Assembly (NCBI RefSeq): GCF_013368755.1 | Contig: NC_049562.1 | Coordinates: forward strand, 2,790,001 to 2,854,000 | DNA length: 64,000 nt | Direction: 5' to 3' | Origin: Talaromyces rugulosus | Lineage: Eukaryota; Ascomycota; Eurotiomycetes; Eurotiales; Trichocomaceae | Part shown: one piece after another, positions 41,652 to 54,200 of the stretch | Position numbering within the stretch: position 1 is the first letter of the stretch | How the letters are laid out: every line of letters starts with the position of its first letter | Notes under the pieces: model-generated | Told to the model about the DNA's origin: nothing | Database searches by the model: none | The model's input: only the letters and a program-made list of their open reading frames with translations | Position numbers and translations under genes: made by a program

Positions 41652-44369
41652 ATGCCAATCAGGCCACTGCCGCCGGAGGTTGCAGCCAAGATCCGCTCGT
41701 CTGTGCAAATTACGAATCTAAATGAGGTTGCGTTGGAATTGGTGAAAAACGCATTAGACGCCGATGCCCAGGCCATCACCATCACTGTCGACTTCAGAAG
41801 AGGCGGCCTCGTCGTGGAAGACGACGGCTATGGCATTCCACCGACCGAGTTTAAAGATGGCAGTGGATTGGCGCAAGAACACAGTATGTTGTGTTGCTGT
41901 CTCTTTTGGATTTTTGCTGACAGCTGTCAAGATACATCAAAGGCTGGTCGACAGTCAGCCTATGGATGCAAAGGGCTATTTCTAGCAGCACTAGCCACCA
42001 TGTCTCTCCTTACAATCACTTCGCGGCATCATGGGCAGTCTCAGGCCAGCACAATCACCTTTCACCACTCTGAGGTTATCTCTCGATTGGTCCCTGCTCC
42101 CTCACATCAGGCTATCAGTGGAAACCAGGGTACCAAAGTCACTGTGAATAATTTGTTCGGAAATATGCCCGTCCGTCTCAAATACCGCGCTTCGACTCTT
42201 CAGAGAGCAGAGGATCTTGATAAAGAGTGGGATGAGTTGAAAAGAATGCTAGTGGCACTCATTTTGCCTAACGAGCGTCTGCAAAAACTACGCATCTCCG
42301 ATAGCGAGAAAACTCGAATAATGAACATCCGTATGCCGCCAGCTTCGGGCGAGATATCGACGTTGAATACCACCCGTCTACAGATGATCCTTGTTCAATC
42401 AGGCTTGGTATCATCCACCAAAACGGGTCAATGGATTAGCATGTCGGCAAATACTCCAGAATTGTCCATTGAGGCATACGTCTCGCTCTCCCCTAGCCCT
42501 ACCAGGCTGAACCAGTTCATCTCGATTGGAAATGACCCCTTATTCACTACACATAGCAGTGCAAACATTCTATATAACAAAGTCAATCAACTTTTTGCCG
42601 CCTCTGATTTTGGTTCGAACGCTGCGTCGAATCAACATGCCAACGAGATTCCCGAGTTGGAAAGCAACGATGTTTCATTAAAAAGTGCATCAAGAATAGG
42701 CACGCGATGGCCCATGTTCTACATACGAATTGGAGCCAATGCTTCTTGGAAAATACCAGAACATGATGAGAGAACGATTGAATCGGATCGTACTCTGCAG
42801 CACATTGTCAACGTGCTGGATGCTCTGTTTTGTCAATTTTTACAGCAGCATCACTATCGACCACGAAAGAAAAGACGCACGCAGCCAACTAGACAGTCGA
42901 CTATTGAAAGTTCAACGGCGGCCTCAGCCAAAAAGTTGGTCGCAAAAGAGTCCAGGAGCTTTAGCAGTTGGTCCCGAGTCAAATCAGCGGACGCCCGAGC
43001 GTACGGTGATTTATTTAGTAATCAGTCTAGAACTGCGGACACCAGTGTGGGAAAGCCTCCTTCAGAGATGAATTGCGTGGGCCTAAGCTCGTCTCATTTC
43101 CCGTGTACCTCTTCTTACGGTCCATCGCAAGCTGGGAATCGGCAAAACGAATCAGACTTCAGCCCATTCAAAGATCAAACTGCAGACAATGTCATTTCAT
43201 GGACCGAGCCCGGTACAAATGACACGGTACTTGTCAACTCACGAACCGGACAATGCTTGCCAAAGGCCCAGCAAAGCAGTCGACCCCGTTTGACAGGTTT
43301 GACAGGATTGACGAGTAATCGCCTCCAAAATATAGTCATTCGTCCAAAATCAGCCCCACCACGAGATCGATCAGTTTGGTTCGACACCATCATGCGTGAC
43401 TGGACAAATCCCGTGTTTCCGCGCCCAGAAACTCCAATCTTGTCGACCGAATGTGTATCCCATGACGAAAATCGAGCTTCAAGTCATTTCTTGCGAGACA
43501 TTACCAACGAAAAGAACGTCGGCAGAGAAAACAATAAACTTTCCAAAAGTAGACTTGCAAAAGCGTCCGTTATTGGCCAAGTTGACCGCAAATTCATCCT
43601 CATTAGGATTCCGGTCGACGAAAAACATGACACTAAAACCCACGGCCAGAAGACTTTGGTGCTTGTCGATCAACATGCAGCAGACGAAAGATGTCGTCTG
43701 GAACAGCTCTTCTCTGAAATGTTTACGATAGAAAGGTCCCAAGACGGTGCTACCCAAAAGTCGTCTATCTGTACATACGAGTTTCCTACGCCTTTGAGAG
43801 TTGACATTGAAGAGCAGGAAATTCAGACTTTTTCTGCCTACTCAAGGTTCTTTGCCTCTTGGGGATGTCATTACCAAATTGCTAAGACGACCAGACCATC
43901 ACTTCTAGTGGACACACTTCCAATCGGAATTGCAGAAAGATGCAGGCTAGAGCCAACCCTGCTGGCAGGCCTACTAAGAAAGGAAACATGGAGCCGAGGC
44001 GGCGAGAAAATCCCTTCCATCCGCTCGTCCAAGATTACAGCATGCACGAATCCACCATCCCCATTTCCTTGGCTTGACCTGATTGCGGGATGCCCGGAGA
44101 CAATCATCGACCTGCTCAATTCACGCGCGTGCCGAAGCTCCATCATGTTCAACGACAGTTTGTCGCGCGACGAATGCCAGAATTTGGTCGAGCGTCTTGC
44201 GCGCTGCGCATTTCCGTTCCAGTGTGCACACGGCCGGCCGTCTATGATTCCTATCGTGGATGCTTCTTTTCTTGCTGCTACTACTTCTACTACTACTACT
44301 ACTACTGCGAGAAAGGAGCTGGGCTTCGCCGACGCGTTTAAAAAGTGGGCTGTTGGGTCATCTGCTTAA
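41652..44369 (+). CDS. mlh3: DNA mismatch repair protein Mlh3
   Basis: 889 residues if a 48-bp intron at 41884-41931 is removed, or 905 if not. The intron has no stop and is divisible by three, so the frame stays open either way; GTATGT and TCAAG borders and the poor fit of the unspliced residues favour splicing. The N-terminal GHKL ATPase shows motif I (ELVKNALDADA), motif II (DDGYGIP) and YGCKGLFLAAL. The C-terminal endonuclease motif DQHA-x2-E-x4-E reads as DQHAADERCRLE, with a Cys/His-type C-terminal part (FQCAHGRPSM). Mlh1-Mlh3 resolves meiotic joint molecules as crossovers and assists mismatch repair. The start at 41652 (MPIRPLPPEVAAKI) is preferred; ATGs at 41628 and 41637 exist. A Thr-codon repeat lies near the end. 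Confidence 0.9.
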   Translation: MPIRPLPPEVAAKIRSSVQITNLNEVALELVKNALDADAQAITITVDFRRGGLVVEDDGYGIPPTEFKDGSGLAQEHSMLCCCLFWIFADSCQDTSKAGRQSAYGCKGLFLAALATMSLLTITSRHHGQSQASTITFHHSEVISRLVPAPSHQAISGNQGTKVTVNNLFGNMPVRLKYRASTLQRAEDLDKEWDELKRMLVALILPNERLQKLRISDSEKTRIMNIRMPPASGEISTLNTTRLQMILVQSGLVSSTKTGQWISMSANTPELSIEAYVSLSPSPTRLNQFISIGNDPLFTTHSSANILYNKVNQLFAASDFGSNAASNQHANEIPELESNDVSLKSASRIGTRWPMFYIRIGANASWKIPEHDERTIESDRTLQHIVNVLDALFCQFLQQHHYRPRKKRRTQPTRQSTIESSTAASAKKLVAKESRSFSSWSRVKSADARAYGDLFSNQSRTADTSVGKPPSEMNCVGLSSSHFPCTSSYGPSQAGNRQNESDFSPFKDQTADNVISWTEPGTNDTVLVNSRTGQCLPKAQQSSRPRLTGLTGLTSNRLQNIVIRPKSAPPRDRSVWFDTIMRDWTNPVFPRPETPILSTECVSHDENRASSHFLRDITNEKNVGRENNKLSKSRLAKASVIGQVDRKFILIRIPVDEKHDTKTHGQKTLVLVDQHAADERCRLEQLFSEMFTIERSQDGATQKSSICTYEFPTPLRVDIEEQEIQTFSAYSRFFASWGCHYQIAKTTRPSLLVDTLPIGIAERCRLEPTLLAGLLRKETWSRGGEKIPSIRSSKITACTNPPSPFPWLDLIAGCPETIIDLLNSRACRSSIMFNDSLSRDECQNLVERLARCAFPFQCAHGRPSMIPIVDASFLAATTSTTTTTTARKELGFADAFKKWAVGSSA

Positions 44370-45242
44370 CTATATCCTATAAATTACCTTTTTTTTTTTT
44401 TTGTATAAACTTTGGATAACTAGTACGTAACTACTACTATTATTAGTACGTGGTAGTACTACGTACCACTTTGTTAGGAGGAAATGTGACATCATCAAAC
44501 ATTCTCACCAGTACATAACATACTTCCATAGCAACAACCAACCCCCCCCTCCCCAATCCACACTGACATAGTAACCAGAGAATTTCGTGTAATGGAATGC
44601 TCAAGCCTTCAAAGCCTATTCAGCTATCAGCATGCCAGACCTCTGTACGAGTCATTATTCATTCAGATACGTACGTTGCTACTGCGTCCTATCCCGTGCG
44701 TAATCACTTCAAATGTTCAAAAGGCAAAAGGAAACATGCTTGTTTTAATGTCTTTTTTTTTTTTCAATTAACTAACCAAATTAATATCCCAACTCAAATA
44801 GACTCCAAATGAGTAAAAAATCTTGTTGCCGCGAGGCAAATGGATGCGTCTGTTAAAATAATACATACAAAAAGATCTCCTTTTTTGTTCTGTTATACCA
44901 CAGACACGCCTTGCTTTTTATTTTTGTTCCCCTGTTGAACAAAAACCCAAAAGTGCTAGAAACTTTTCACTTTTCAAAACCAAACAAAAATATTTTCCAT
45001 AAAGATTCCATCCATAAGAGTACAAGGCAAAGTGACCCACCCAGAAAAAAATAGTAGCATAGATAGAACAAAAACAAACAGGGTATGATGCAAAAAAAGA
45101 TATTAAGACAGACAGGCAGAGAAAAAAAGATGGCAAATATATGAACGCCGGTTAAATCAAATCCCTTCTCATAAATCATAAATGTGAGAGTATTCACAAA
45201 AAAATACTTCAAAATGTAACATGCAGCCAAACGCTAGCTTAG
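44370..45242. other. Convergent intergenic region, AT-rich
   Basis: 873 bp between the mlh3 and cdc25-type gene stops. It has poly-T/A runs, a TACGTA/TAGTAC-rich patch near 44410-44470 and no supported gene. Part of it is the 3' UTR of both genes. Confidence 0.5.
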
Positions 45243-48200
45243 CTAGCTAGTCGTCATGATAGATTTTGCTTTGGAGCTATGAGCCCATGAAAGAAAATCA
45301 AACTTGTCCTTGACGGGTTCTCGAGTGTTGATCGAGGCCGAGGAGTCGGGAGCGCCTCGCGGCGCTTCTCTGGGCTCAAGCACGAGGGAACGTCGGTAGT
45401 AGCTCTGGAAGCTCTTTTCGCCATTCGAGCGTACGCGGACAAGCTGGTCTTGCATCCAAGCTTGCAGTTCAGGAACTTCAGTCAGTCGGTACGGGATCTG
45501 GAAGCGTTGGAGCTCGCTAATAATCTTGGCTGTCTTCACGTGTTTGTCGTAGTTGATGACGGCTAAGCCACCATCTTCTGTTGGTAGGTTTCTCTCGGCA
45601 GGGTTGCCGTGGTCGACAAAGGTCAGGTCGGTCAGGTAAACACCGACAAAGGGGAGGGTAGGGGGAGCGCAGCTCTGAAGGCGCTGGCGAAGGACGGCGT
45701 AGTTTCTCGATACGTCGACAACTTCTTTGAGAGACTCGAGAATGGTTTTGGTCTTTTGGGAAACTAGCTCCCAAGTCCGCTTCAAGCGGACAATGGTGGA
45801 TGAGTTCAATGAACAGATGACAGCCATCAAGGAGTCGTAGTTGTTCAGCTCAAGGCATTTGTTAGCAATCTTCACCCATTGTTTGATGACTGCAGCTCTT
45901 TTCTTGGGCTCTTCCATTTGGAGAATCGAGTCGGCCACAAGGTTAGCCAGGTCGGTAGAAAGTGTAGACATGGCCCGCACGTTGACTGCCAGCGAGCCAG
46001 ATTTCTTCATCCATTCCGTGGCCAACAGCTCTTCGGGCAGGATAGAGCAGAAGATTCTCGATTCTTTGATAGTGATCTGTCTAGCCAACTCCAGCGGGTC
46101 AAAGTCGAGGATTCCAATGCTGGCACTGCCACTCTTCCACTGTTTCAAAAGACTGATCTGGCTCTTACCGATGATAGGAGCCGGTAGCGGTGTGTCTGGG
46201 GGGATATATTGGGCTATCGATGTGTTTGTCTTGCCCATTGAGGAGACAAGACGGGGTACAACAGGGCCGTGCAATGTAGACACTTTTTCCGTGAGCTCGA
46301 CAAGACGTTTCCCGGCATTTGGCAATGTCTGCATCAGTTGATTTTTCGAGAAATCGGTGATAAATGGAAGCGCAACGTTGTCGCGGTCATGTCGCCAGTG
46401 AGACTCAAGCCACCCCTTGAAAACATTGTATACACGCAGTCGTACTGGACCTGCGACATGGGGGGTGTCTCCGATGTAATCATATCGCTCAACAAGAGCT
46501 TCCGCAAACTCGAGTGGAGATGCAAACAGACGGAAAGTGAGATAGAACGTTGATACGAACAAGGCATCTGGGGCTGATTGATGGGCAGTGAGCTTTTCGA
46601 TCAAGGCACGAATGCTGCCACCGACGACTTGGCCTTCCTTGAACATGAGCTCATGGGCATATGTTTTCTCGAGAATATTCGCTTCAGTGTCGTCACTTTC
46701 CTCGGCCAAGGTGGAATAGCTGTGACTTCCTTTAAGGGACGGTGTAATAGTGTTAGGGCCATTGATATCTGGGGATGTTGCCCTTGTTGAGGTTTGAGAA
46801 ACACCGCTCATTTCCGAGTCACGAACAGTACTTTGGTAGGTAAAGGAGCTTCCGGTGCTTGTTGTGCCTCTTGTTTCGTAGCGGTAAAGGTGTTGGGAGT
46901 CATCCAGGTTACAGTGATCCTGGCAAGTCTGATCTGATGGGCTTACGCCACCAGCATAGAGGGGAGTGGATGGGGTCAGATCCACACTGAGTTTAGGGCT
47001 ATGCAAGCCTGTGCGCGAGAGCATTGAGGATGGTGTGGTTCCGTCGGTGAGAGCAGGGGTGGCCGGGCTTAGATCATTGTCCGGAATGGTAATGGGTGGT
47101 GGAAGGAGGCGCAGGGATGGTTGTTGAAGTTCGGGGACAGTGTCCATATATTCTGGTGCCGGCTGAGGTGTCATATTCAAGAAGTCTGAATCTGGAGGCA
47201 ATTCATTGTGGATAGATTCCATTTCGAAGTCGCCAATTTGCTCCAACACTCCCAGGGCCTTTGCGAGACAACTTCCAGCACCACGGACACAGTCGGTTGC
47301 GGCATCGACCAGTCGTTTCCCCTCATCAGGCATGAAGACAACTTCGTCTTCCGAGGAATTTGGTCGAAAGGCTTCTCGTGCAGCAGAGACTAGTTCGTTG
47401 AGGAGCTCGTACATTGTGTCTTTTGCCAGTTCTAGATCAAAGGACCGTCTCATATCATGCGCCCATATCGACTCAACAACAGCGAGCAACACATGACACG
47501 ACTGAACGGCTTGCTGTGTTGTCAGGATGAGTTCAGTTGAAGAGCGAGACTGCAGGTGCAGGCCGATGAAAGAGCCGAGAACTCCCAGAAAGGCATCGTA
47601 TGACGATACCAGTCGTTCAGAAGCAAGGTCAGGATTCTTGTTGTTGACAGCTCCCCCGGAATAAGAAACTCGGTGGGAGACTGAAATCCGCTTCCCTTGT
47701 CCCCCCATCATACTGGGCGGGTGTGGCGACATGTCTCTGTGAGCCGAAGCTCGGCTTGCATTCTGACGAGTCCAGCTTCGTTCTGGTGATGACTCGGCCG
47801 TCCGATCATGGATGGAGAAAGTGTCGGTTGGCGGTGTGAGCATGGGTGTGTCGTAGTCGCCCAGAGCTGGGGGCTCCAGGTCCAGAATGGCTCTCGTCAG
47901 GCCAACATGTTCGTTCCACGCATCGAGAAACTTGACGCCTCGGGTCACAATCTTGAAGGACTTGAGAAGCATGTCATCCAGTACTTGTTCCACATCCTCA
48001 TCACGCGGATTGCCGTTAGCCAATTCTTGTAGTCGTTTGGCAGACTTGACCAGGGACGACAGATCAGCGAGAAGAGCCTTGCGGTTTCGGCGGAGTCCGT
48101 CGTATCGTTGGACCAGGGTTGAGTCTCGCGTAAGGCATTCTGATTTTTCCTACAAAACTGGTCAGCTTTTTTTAAAAAAAAAAAAAAAAAAAGAGACAAG

Positions 48201-48740
48201 ACTAACCAATAGAAATCGGACACCGGCAATGAGACCTCTCATCAAGTCCTGGTTTCCAAAATCTCGGAGCGAGGTACCACATCCTCCACGGATGATATCC
48301 CAGAAATCCGTCAGGGCTTTCAAGAGCGGGCGCATCGGCAGATGGTCATATGCCTCGCAGTAATTCGTAGGCAACCATCCTCGCTCGCCGGTTTCCAGGA
48401 GCGTTCCATCAGCCCAGCCGTTGATATGGACGGAGTGGACGAGAATGATCTCGCCTTGGTTGAGAGGAAGAGTGACTGTGGATGGCGAGACGATACTAGA
48501 AGGGTGAAATGGATAGAATGCACGAAGGTAGTTGTGAAAGATGGGGCGGTCATTGTCGATTCGTTCCGACATGATTTCTCTGGAGCCGTGCGGCGTCAGT
48601 GGTGGAGTCATATGTTCTTCGTGTTTTCGTTTTGTGCTCGATGTCCGGTTGATGGACGAGAAGTTTAATTGAGGGATTGGCGGACGGGCTTTACCCTTGA
48701 TAATGTTCAACGGGGCAACGTTTTGTCGTGATTGTTCCAT
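45243..48740 (-). CDS. cdc25: Ras guanine nucleotide exchange factor Cdc25
   Basis: Two exons, 48740-48207 and 48149-45243, with a 57-bp intron; 1146 residues. Cdc25-type factors load GTP onto Ras, upstream of cAMP-PKA and MAPK signalling. Near the N-terminus is an SH3 domain (RAFYPFHP, LPLNQGEIILVHS, then GERGWLPTNYCEAYD; around residues 73-132). A helical region follows (KALTDFWDIIRGGC). The RasGEF-N module has QVVGGSIRALIEKLTAHQSA and FYLTFRLFASPLEFAEAL. The catalytic RasGEF domain has FDPLELARQITIKESRIFC, IKQWVKIANKCLELNNYDSL and PFVGVYLTDLTFVDHGNP. The region between SH3 and RasGEF-N is Ser/Pro/Thr-rich. The start at MEQSRQNVAPLN fits the conserved region just after it. It is minus strand, convergent with mlh3. 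Confidence 0.9.
48174..48192. repeat. Run of 19 A inside the cdc25 intron
   Basis: Nineteen A after seven T on the plus strand; on the coding strand this is a T19/A7 tract between the donor and acceptor of the 57-bp intron. The tract takes up nearly half of the intron and could aid U-rich intron definition or cause sequencing slippage. Confidence 0.9.
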
Positions 48741-50249
48741 GCTTGAGCGGATGGTCAAGTCGCCTCTCAAACGACGGGGTGAATGGAAAATGGTCGCCGA
48801 CCAAGGTGGCAGTGTGAGGAATTAAAGCGAAAAGGACCAAATCAACATCATCACCAGCGATGCTGCCAGAGCAAGTTGCAGAAAAACAGAGGAAGTTAAC
48901 GGGTGGCGGTCTTTCGGTAGTCTCTCTCTTTCTCTGACTCTCCCGTTCGACAGCGCTATGGTCCCAAATCAGTTTCCAGCCACACAAAGGGAATGATAAT
49001 AGGGAATGGCGGTGTTATGAGAGAGGGTGGCCAGTGAGAAAGGGTGTCGGGGGGAGCGGGGAATGCCCCAGTCTAGGGGGTATGAAGAAGGGCAGGGTAA
49101 ACATGGAATGTCAACACACGGCCCCTTTGGGACGAGGTCAATGGCAGGATGGTGGCAAATAACCAAATATTGGCTGGCACGCCAACTTACAGTAATTGAC
49201 AGAGTTTCTTTCAATGGAACGTCTTGAGGAATTGAATTGTATTGAATCGAGTTGAGTCCTGCGTCTATCCCGAGACGTTGAGTTTCCGTGGTGTGTATAA
49301 GTTCCGGTGCCGAAGAGATTTTTTTTTCTTCCAGACAACGGTATCACTCGATAAGATAATAATATTGATGGCTTGAACGCCGAGAAGTGTAATCAAGGCG
49401 ACAAAAGGCCGGTTAGTGAGGGAGAGTGGTCGAGATCTCCCCTGTTTACGCAAGGGCGTTCGATAGGCAGGCGCGGATAGGCTGTCGGTCCGGAGCCACC
49501 AGCAGCAATGGAGGAGCCTGCGATGATAATGATGATGATGCTGACGATATCGATATCGACACCAAGGCGCAGTTGGCAAAAACAAGGCAAGGAAGGCGAG
49601 ATATGGAGAAGGGAGGAAGAGGACGAGGGAGAGGGAGGAAGGAGGAGAGTGGTAAGTAGTAGGGCGGGAGAGGGAGAGTAGAAGGTCAAGTACGGAAAGA
49701 GTCGAGAGCGTGCTTCTCGGTCGTTTTGCCGTCCCAAAGGTCTGGCCAGTGGGGTGTCTGCCACACTGTCACCAACTGAGACTACTAAAACTAAATCACT
49801 TTTTTTTTTCGAGCATAATAATAATGTCATGCGGGGCGAGCGGCCAGGCGAGAGGGCTGGCACTAAACAGGGCTAGTCGGGCTAGTCTCTCGATTCTTGG
49901 GATTCGAGCTCGTGGGCCTTTTCTGGCTCGAACTAATTTAGCAGGACGGCGTAGGACGGCCCAACTGTGGCCGCGCTGCCGTGACAGACGCTGGGATCAC
50001 AATCCTGCTCTGTTTCGTTTCGTTTCGTTTCTCTTGCCATGCGGTGGTTATCGTAGCACACATGCTGTCACTATCCGGTTTGTCCGGCTGTCCGGCTGTC
50101 CGATGTGTCTCAAGGCCGAGTACTAATTTAATTTACATTTACGATACGTACCCGACGGAGTACTATAGAAAGAAAAAAGAAACATAACAGCAGAGGGAAA
50201 AGAAGAAGGGGAAAAAAATACAGTCGGCAATGCATAAGCAGCACAGTCC

Positions 50250-50265
50250 ACTAGTATATACTAGT
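50250..50265. repeat. Perfect 16-bp palindrome
   Basis: ACTAGTATATACTAGT reads the same on both strands. It lies in gene-poor DNA and may be a chance or a protein-binding site. Confidence 0.85.
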
Positions 50266-51243
50266 CCCACGCTAGCACGGCTTGGTCGGACACGCTAAGC
50301 GCTTTAGGGTGGGGGAAGCGCTGCCAGCCTGCCAGGGGCAAAAACCGCGCCAGGGCCTAACCAACACAGGAAGCTGGCCAGGACCTTGCCAGCCCGGGCT
50401 AGAATAATAATTCGTCGTGGCGCGGGAAGATATCATCGGATTGATTATTATCTCATGTAAATAATAGTATAGGTATCGTTTTGCTGCCCTAATTACTTAT
50501 AACCAACGCATTCAAATGTCATGTCAATGGTGCATAGTGCATGATGCATGACTAGCCGGAGCTGTTGGACACACGAGCTGGAAGCTACATGCAAAACGGG
50601 ACATGTATCAAAAGAAAAAGCCATGTAGCAAAGTATTGCTTCAATGACTAACTCGCTGATACTCCGACACCGTTGGTAGCCCAATATAACGGCCGGCAAT
50701 GCATGATACTATTACTCACGGAGTATCCCATACTATTACGACCTATGTTGGCTGGGTGCTGCATGCTGCATTCTAGTCTCTCATTGCTCAGTTTGTGTGA
50801 TCGTTTGATGCGCATCTTAAAACCAAAAGCCGGCTAACGCGAACATCAAGATATAGTTGCTGGACGATGGCCATGAACCGTGGTTCCTCTCCGTGTTGTT
50901 TTGCTTTTTTATTGCCTATTTTAATAGAAAACTCCACAATTATGGGTGTGTGGGTGGGGCCCGATCGACACCACGGCAACGTAACGGGACTAGTGCGCCA
51001 TTTGTGGGGAACACTAGCTTCTTTTGGGTATTGTCTCCACGCTAGTTTGTTTATAGTCTAGTTCCACCGGCTCCTTCCCTGTTCTCCGGTGGGAGCACGT
51101 CCGAGTAAGAACTAAGCGTGCTGGTGAGACGCGGCCCGCAGGAGATCGTTGGTCGAAGCGCGCGTAGTCCAGAGCCGGCCTCGGGTTTGCATATGGACTG
51201 TTTTCGTTGCTTTTATCGTTCATCTGAAAGATGGACTGCAATC

Positions 51244-51270
<27 letters not shown>
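51244..51270. repeat. (TTA)9 microsatellite
   Basis: Nine TTA units in intergenic DNA, directly visible. Confidence 0.85.
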
Positions 51271-51274
<4 letters not shown>

Positions 51275-54200
51275 TATTCCACTGGATCGACCCCGACTTA
51301 CGGGTCGATTCCGCCTCGGTGGGTGTAATGGGTCTAGTGTTGACATCAGATGCTCGCAATAATAACAATGGCGATATTAGTATTAATATAATCAATATAA
51401 TATCGTGTCTTGCATCTTCATGAATCATGATCTACACACAGTCCTACAACAGTGGAGCGTATTCTTCCGTGACTGCAGGCACATTTCGAATCCAACTGGC
51501 AGGGAAGTAAAAACATGCAGTCGCCATCACGGTGTGAAGGCAGGAGAACTCCCGAGATGCTGCTGTGATGGTCTAACCCGTTTCGTGTTGTTCGCCGTCC
51601 TCTTAGCCGTCGTCCCAATACGGCAAGTGGAACTGTCGCTATATGGGGGTCCCGGACTTTTATCTCCGCTGGTCGGCCATTATGCTTAAATCGGTAAGGA
51701 AACGGCGACAATCGTTATTTCATGATGGACCCCGGCTTGGTACTCGGTACCCTCGTTTGCTAGGGGGCTATTTATGATATGATATCATTGATATGACGTG
51801 TGAAAAGCCGAAAGCGCCTTTGCCGGATGCTGCATGTTTATGCATTATATGTTGGTTATAGAATTGCAGAGTACCTCTGTCCTTATTGATTACCTGTATC
51901 GAATCAAACTCGAATCTTCAGCCAAAATCGGCAGCACGCATTAAGCACCCGTCTAGTTCACCGTTATATATAGAAACGCTGTCTAAGGCGGCAATCAAAA
52001 TTCAATCATTCGTCCACGAGCTATCGACTAGTGTCACCGGCACCTGCATACAGGGACAGTCACATGGAGCTGAAGAATCGTGCATTCCCCCAAGCACGCA
52101 GCTTTTCCCTGATCGACTGCTATCATTTAAGCGTGGGCTGCATGACGAAGCTCCAGCCCCGCGACCCAATTGGACGCCCATCGGGATAAATTTGCGCCCA
52201 GAGCGCCAATCAAGAGTCTCTGCAAACGGATAAAACGAGGCTAATGTGCTTTAGCAAGCTTGGCAAACAAGTGCTAACAGAACGTGGATGACTGGATGCA
52301 GGGAAAGCCTGTTCCATCACGCCTGGCAACCTGCTCATTGGCAGCCACAGACATTTATCCCGCCAATGATGCTCCTGGAACGACATGCGCCAGTCAGCCA
52401 CAGCCAACTTTGCAATTTTTCATCATTTTCGTTTGCTCCTCGAGAAGGGCATAAATGCATCTGTGATGATATCCATCACAGTTGCAGCACTACTGCAAGA
52501 GTCGCTCTCCAAGTAACAGTAACCGTCTGTTGGTGATTCTCTCAACGCTGTTTCGTCGCCTTACTCTTCGTTGGCAACAGTCCCGGGGGATTCTTTTACC
52601 ACATTGGTATGACGATACAGCAGGTACACGTGCGACATGTGTGCTCCGTACCTCGGACCTAAATCAAGCAGTGAATATCATGCTGACAGGGCCAATCATG
52701 GCTTGTCGACGCGGCCGATCCAGAAAATGGTCGCGTTTGCAATTTTCGCATGGGGTACTCCATAGTTTGGACGTACTCCGTGGACTAGTCGACTAACGAT
52801 CATGATTCATGATCCATCACATTGCCAGATATTCACCAATGGGGAAGAGCGTTGACGCACTCTGCATTCAATTCCAACAGAGTAAGCAAATACTATAGCC
52901 TGTGGGCGGTTCCTGGCGGGAGCTTGCGGAACGCGTTGGACCGTTGGAGTTTGGACGCGGTCGCGGAAGCCGGGAAGGAGCCGCTAGCGCTGGTCGCGCT
53001 TGCCGTAACCCGTTAGTCTCCCTTTTTTCTCTTTCCTCCAATTTACAATCGGGGATCATCCCATCCATCCATCACATCAGCTTCAAGCCCAACAAGGGAC
53101 CAGATGATCCCCCACGGATGAGCTCCCTGCATTTCCGTTCGATCGATATATGCATGGCTTTTCTCTGGTCGCCGTCTACCATCGGGCTCCATCGAGTCCA
53201 TGCCATTGCATCTATCTCATCTCTGCCCAAGGCCGGTGTGCAGTTTTGTTTTTTTGTGACTTTTCCACTGTCCCATCTTGACTGACGCCTGAGAAAATGT
53301 CCTCGTCGAGTTGAAACTTGAAACTGCAAATCCAGGTTGGTAGACATACCGAAGGATTGGTCTTGTGCATGCGCTTCAAAGTAGTCTGTTCCTTCAACCC
53401 ATACCAGTGGCCCCGCTGGTGAAAATTCGATGTGCCCCTTTTCAGAAAACTTCAATTCTTAACTGTAACGGGAACTAACTGTCCGTCGTGGATAGAAACT
53501 ACTCTGTATAGAGTACTCCGGAGTCCGTACATCAATAATACTAACGAAGCCGCTTGATTGCTGCCAAGCTCGTACCGATCAATCCATGCGCTACGAATGA
53601 TCCGCACCACGAACTTTATCCAAAGCCCTATTGCGGCCGTGTCCGTCATAATGGTTATCCCTCAATAGCAAATCCCCCGAGTCTGGACGGATCTGCGGGC
53701 CACAGATTCTGCTCCCTGAGCTACTCTGTATTCTGGATCAAGCCAGCTCTAGCGGTGGAGCTTGCCTATGTAGTATGGAGTTACTCCTGGATGCTGGAAG
53801 TGGAACGGAACCTTAGCTTGGGGCTACCCGTTGCGCGGTATTCTTCGACAGAGTACGGAGTACGGAGTAGTAATACTATTATTACTCTTGTGAACTGAGT
53901 TGCACCTCGGCAATGAGGTAAATCTGATCCGAGCTCTATACCGTACCAACTATTGACCTTGGCTCCAGCTAGGGGTTTGCACTTGGTTACGCCGCTGCAC
54001 CGGTGCACTGGGTAGTATCTTGATGATCGTCGATAGCTGCATGGCAGTGCATGCTAGATAGACACCGAGAGCATGGTTTGGCACGAGTCGAGATTCCGAC
54101 TGAATGGCAACTGTGTGGAATACACTTACTCGTGTCCCCAAGATCGGCGGGACCGGCTCTCTAATAGTACTACTCGCTCCTTCTCAACTCTATACCCCGT

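Noticed and set aside
52902..53285. Plus-strand 127-codon frame in the gene-poor stretch
   Set aside because: No domain, no plausible splice partners, and an equally long frame runs opposite it.
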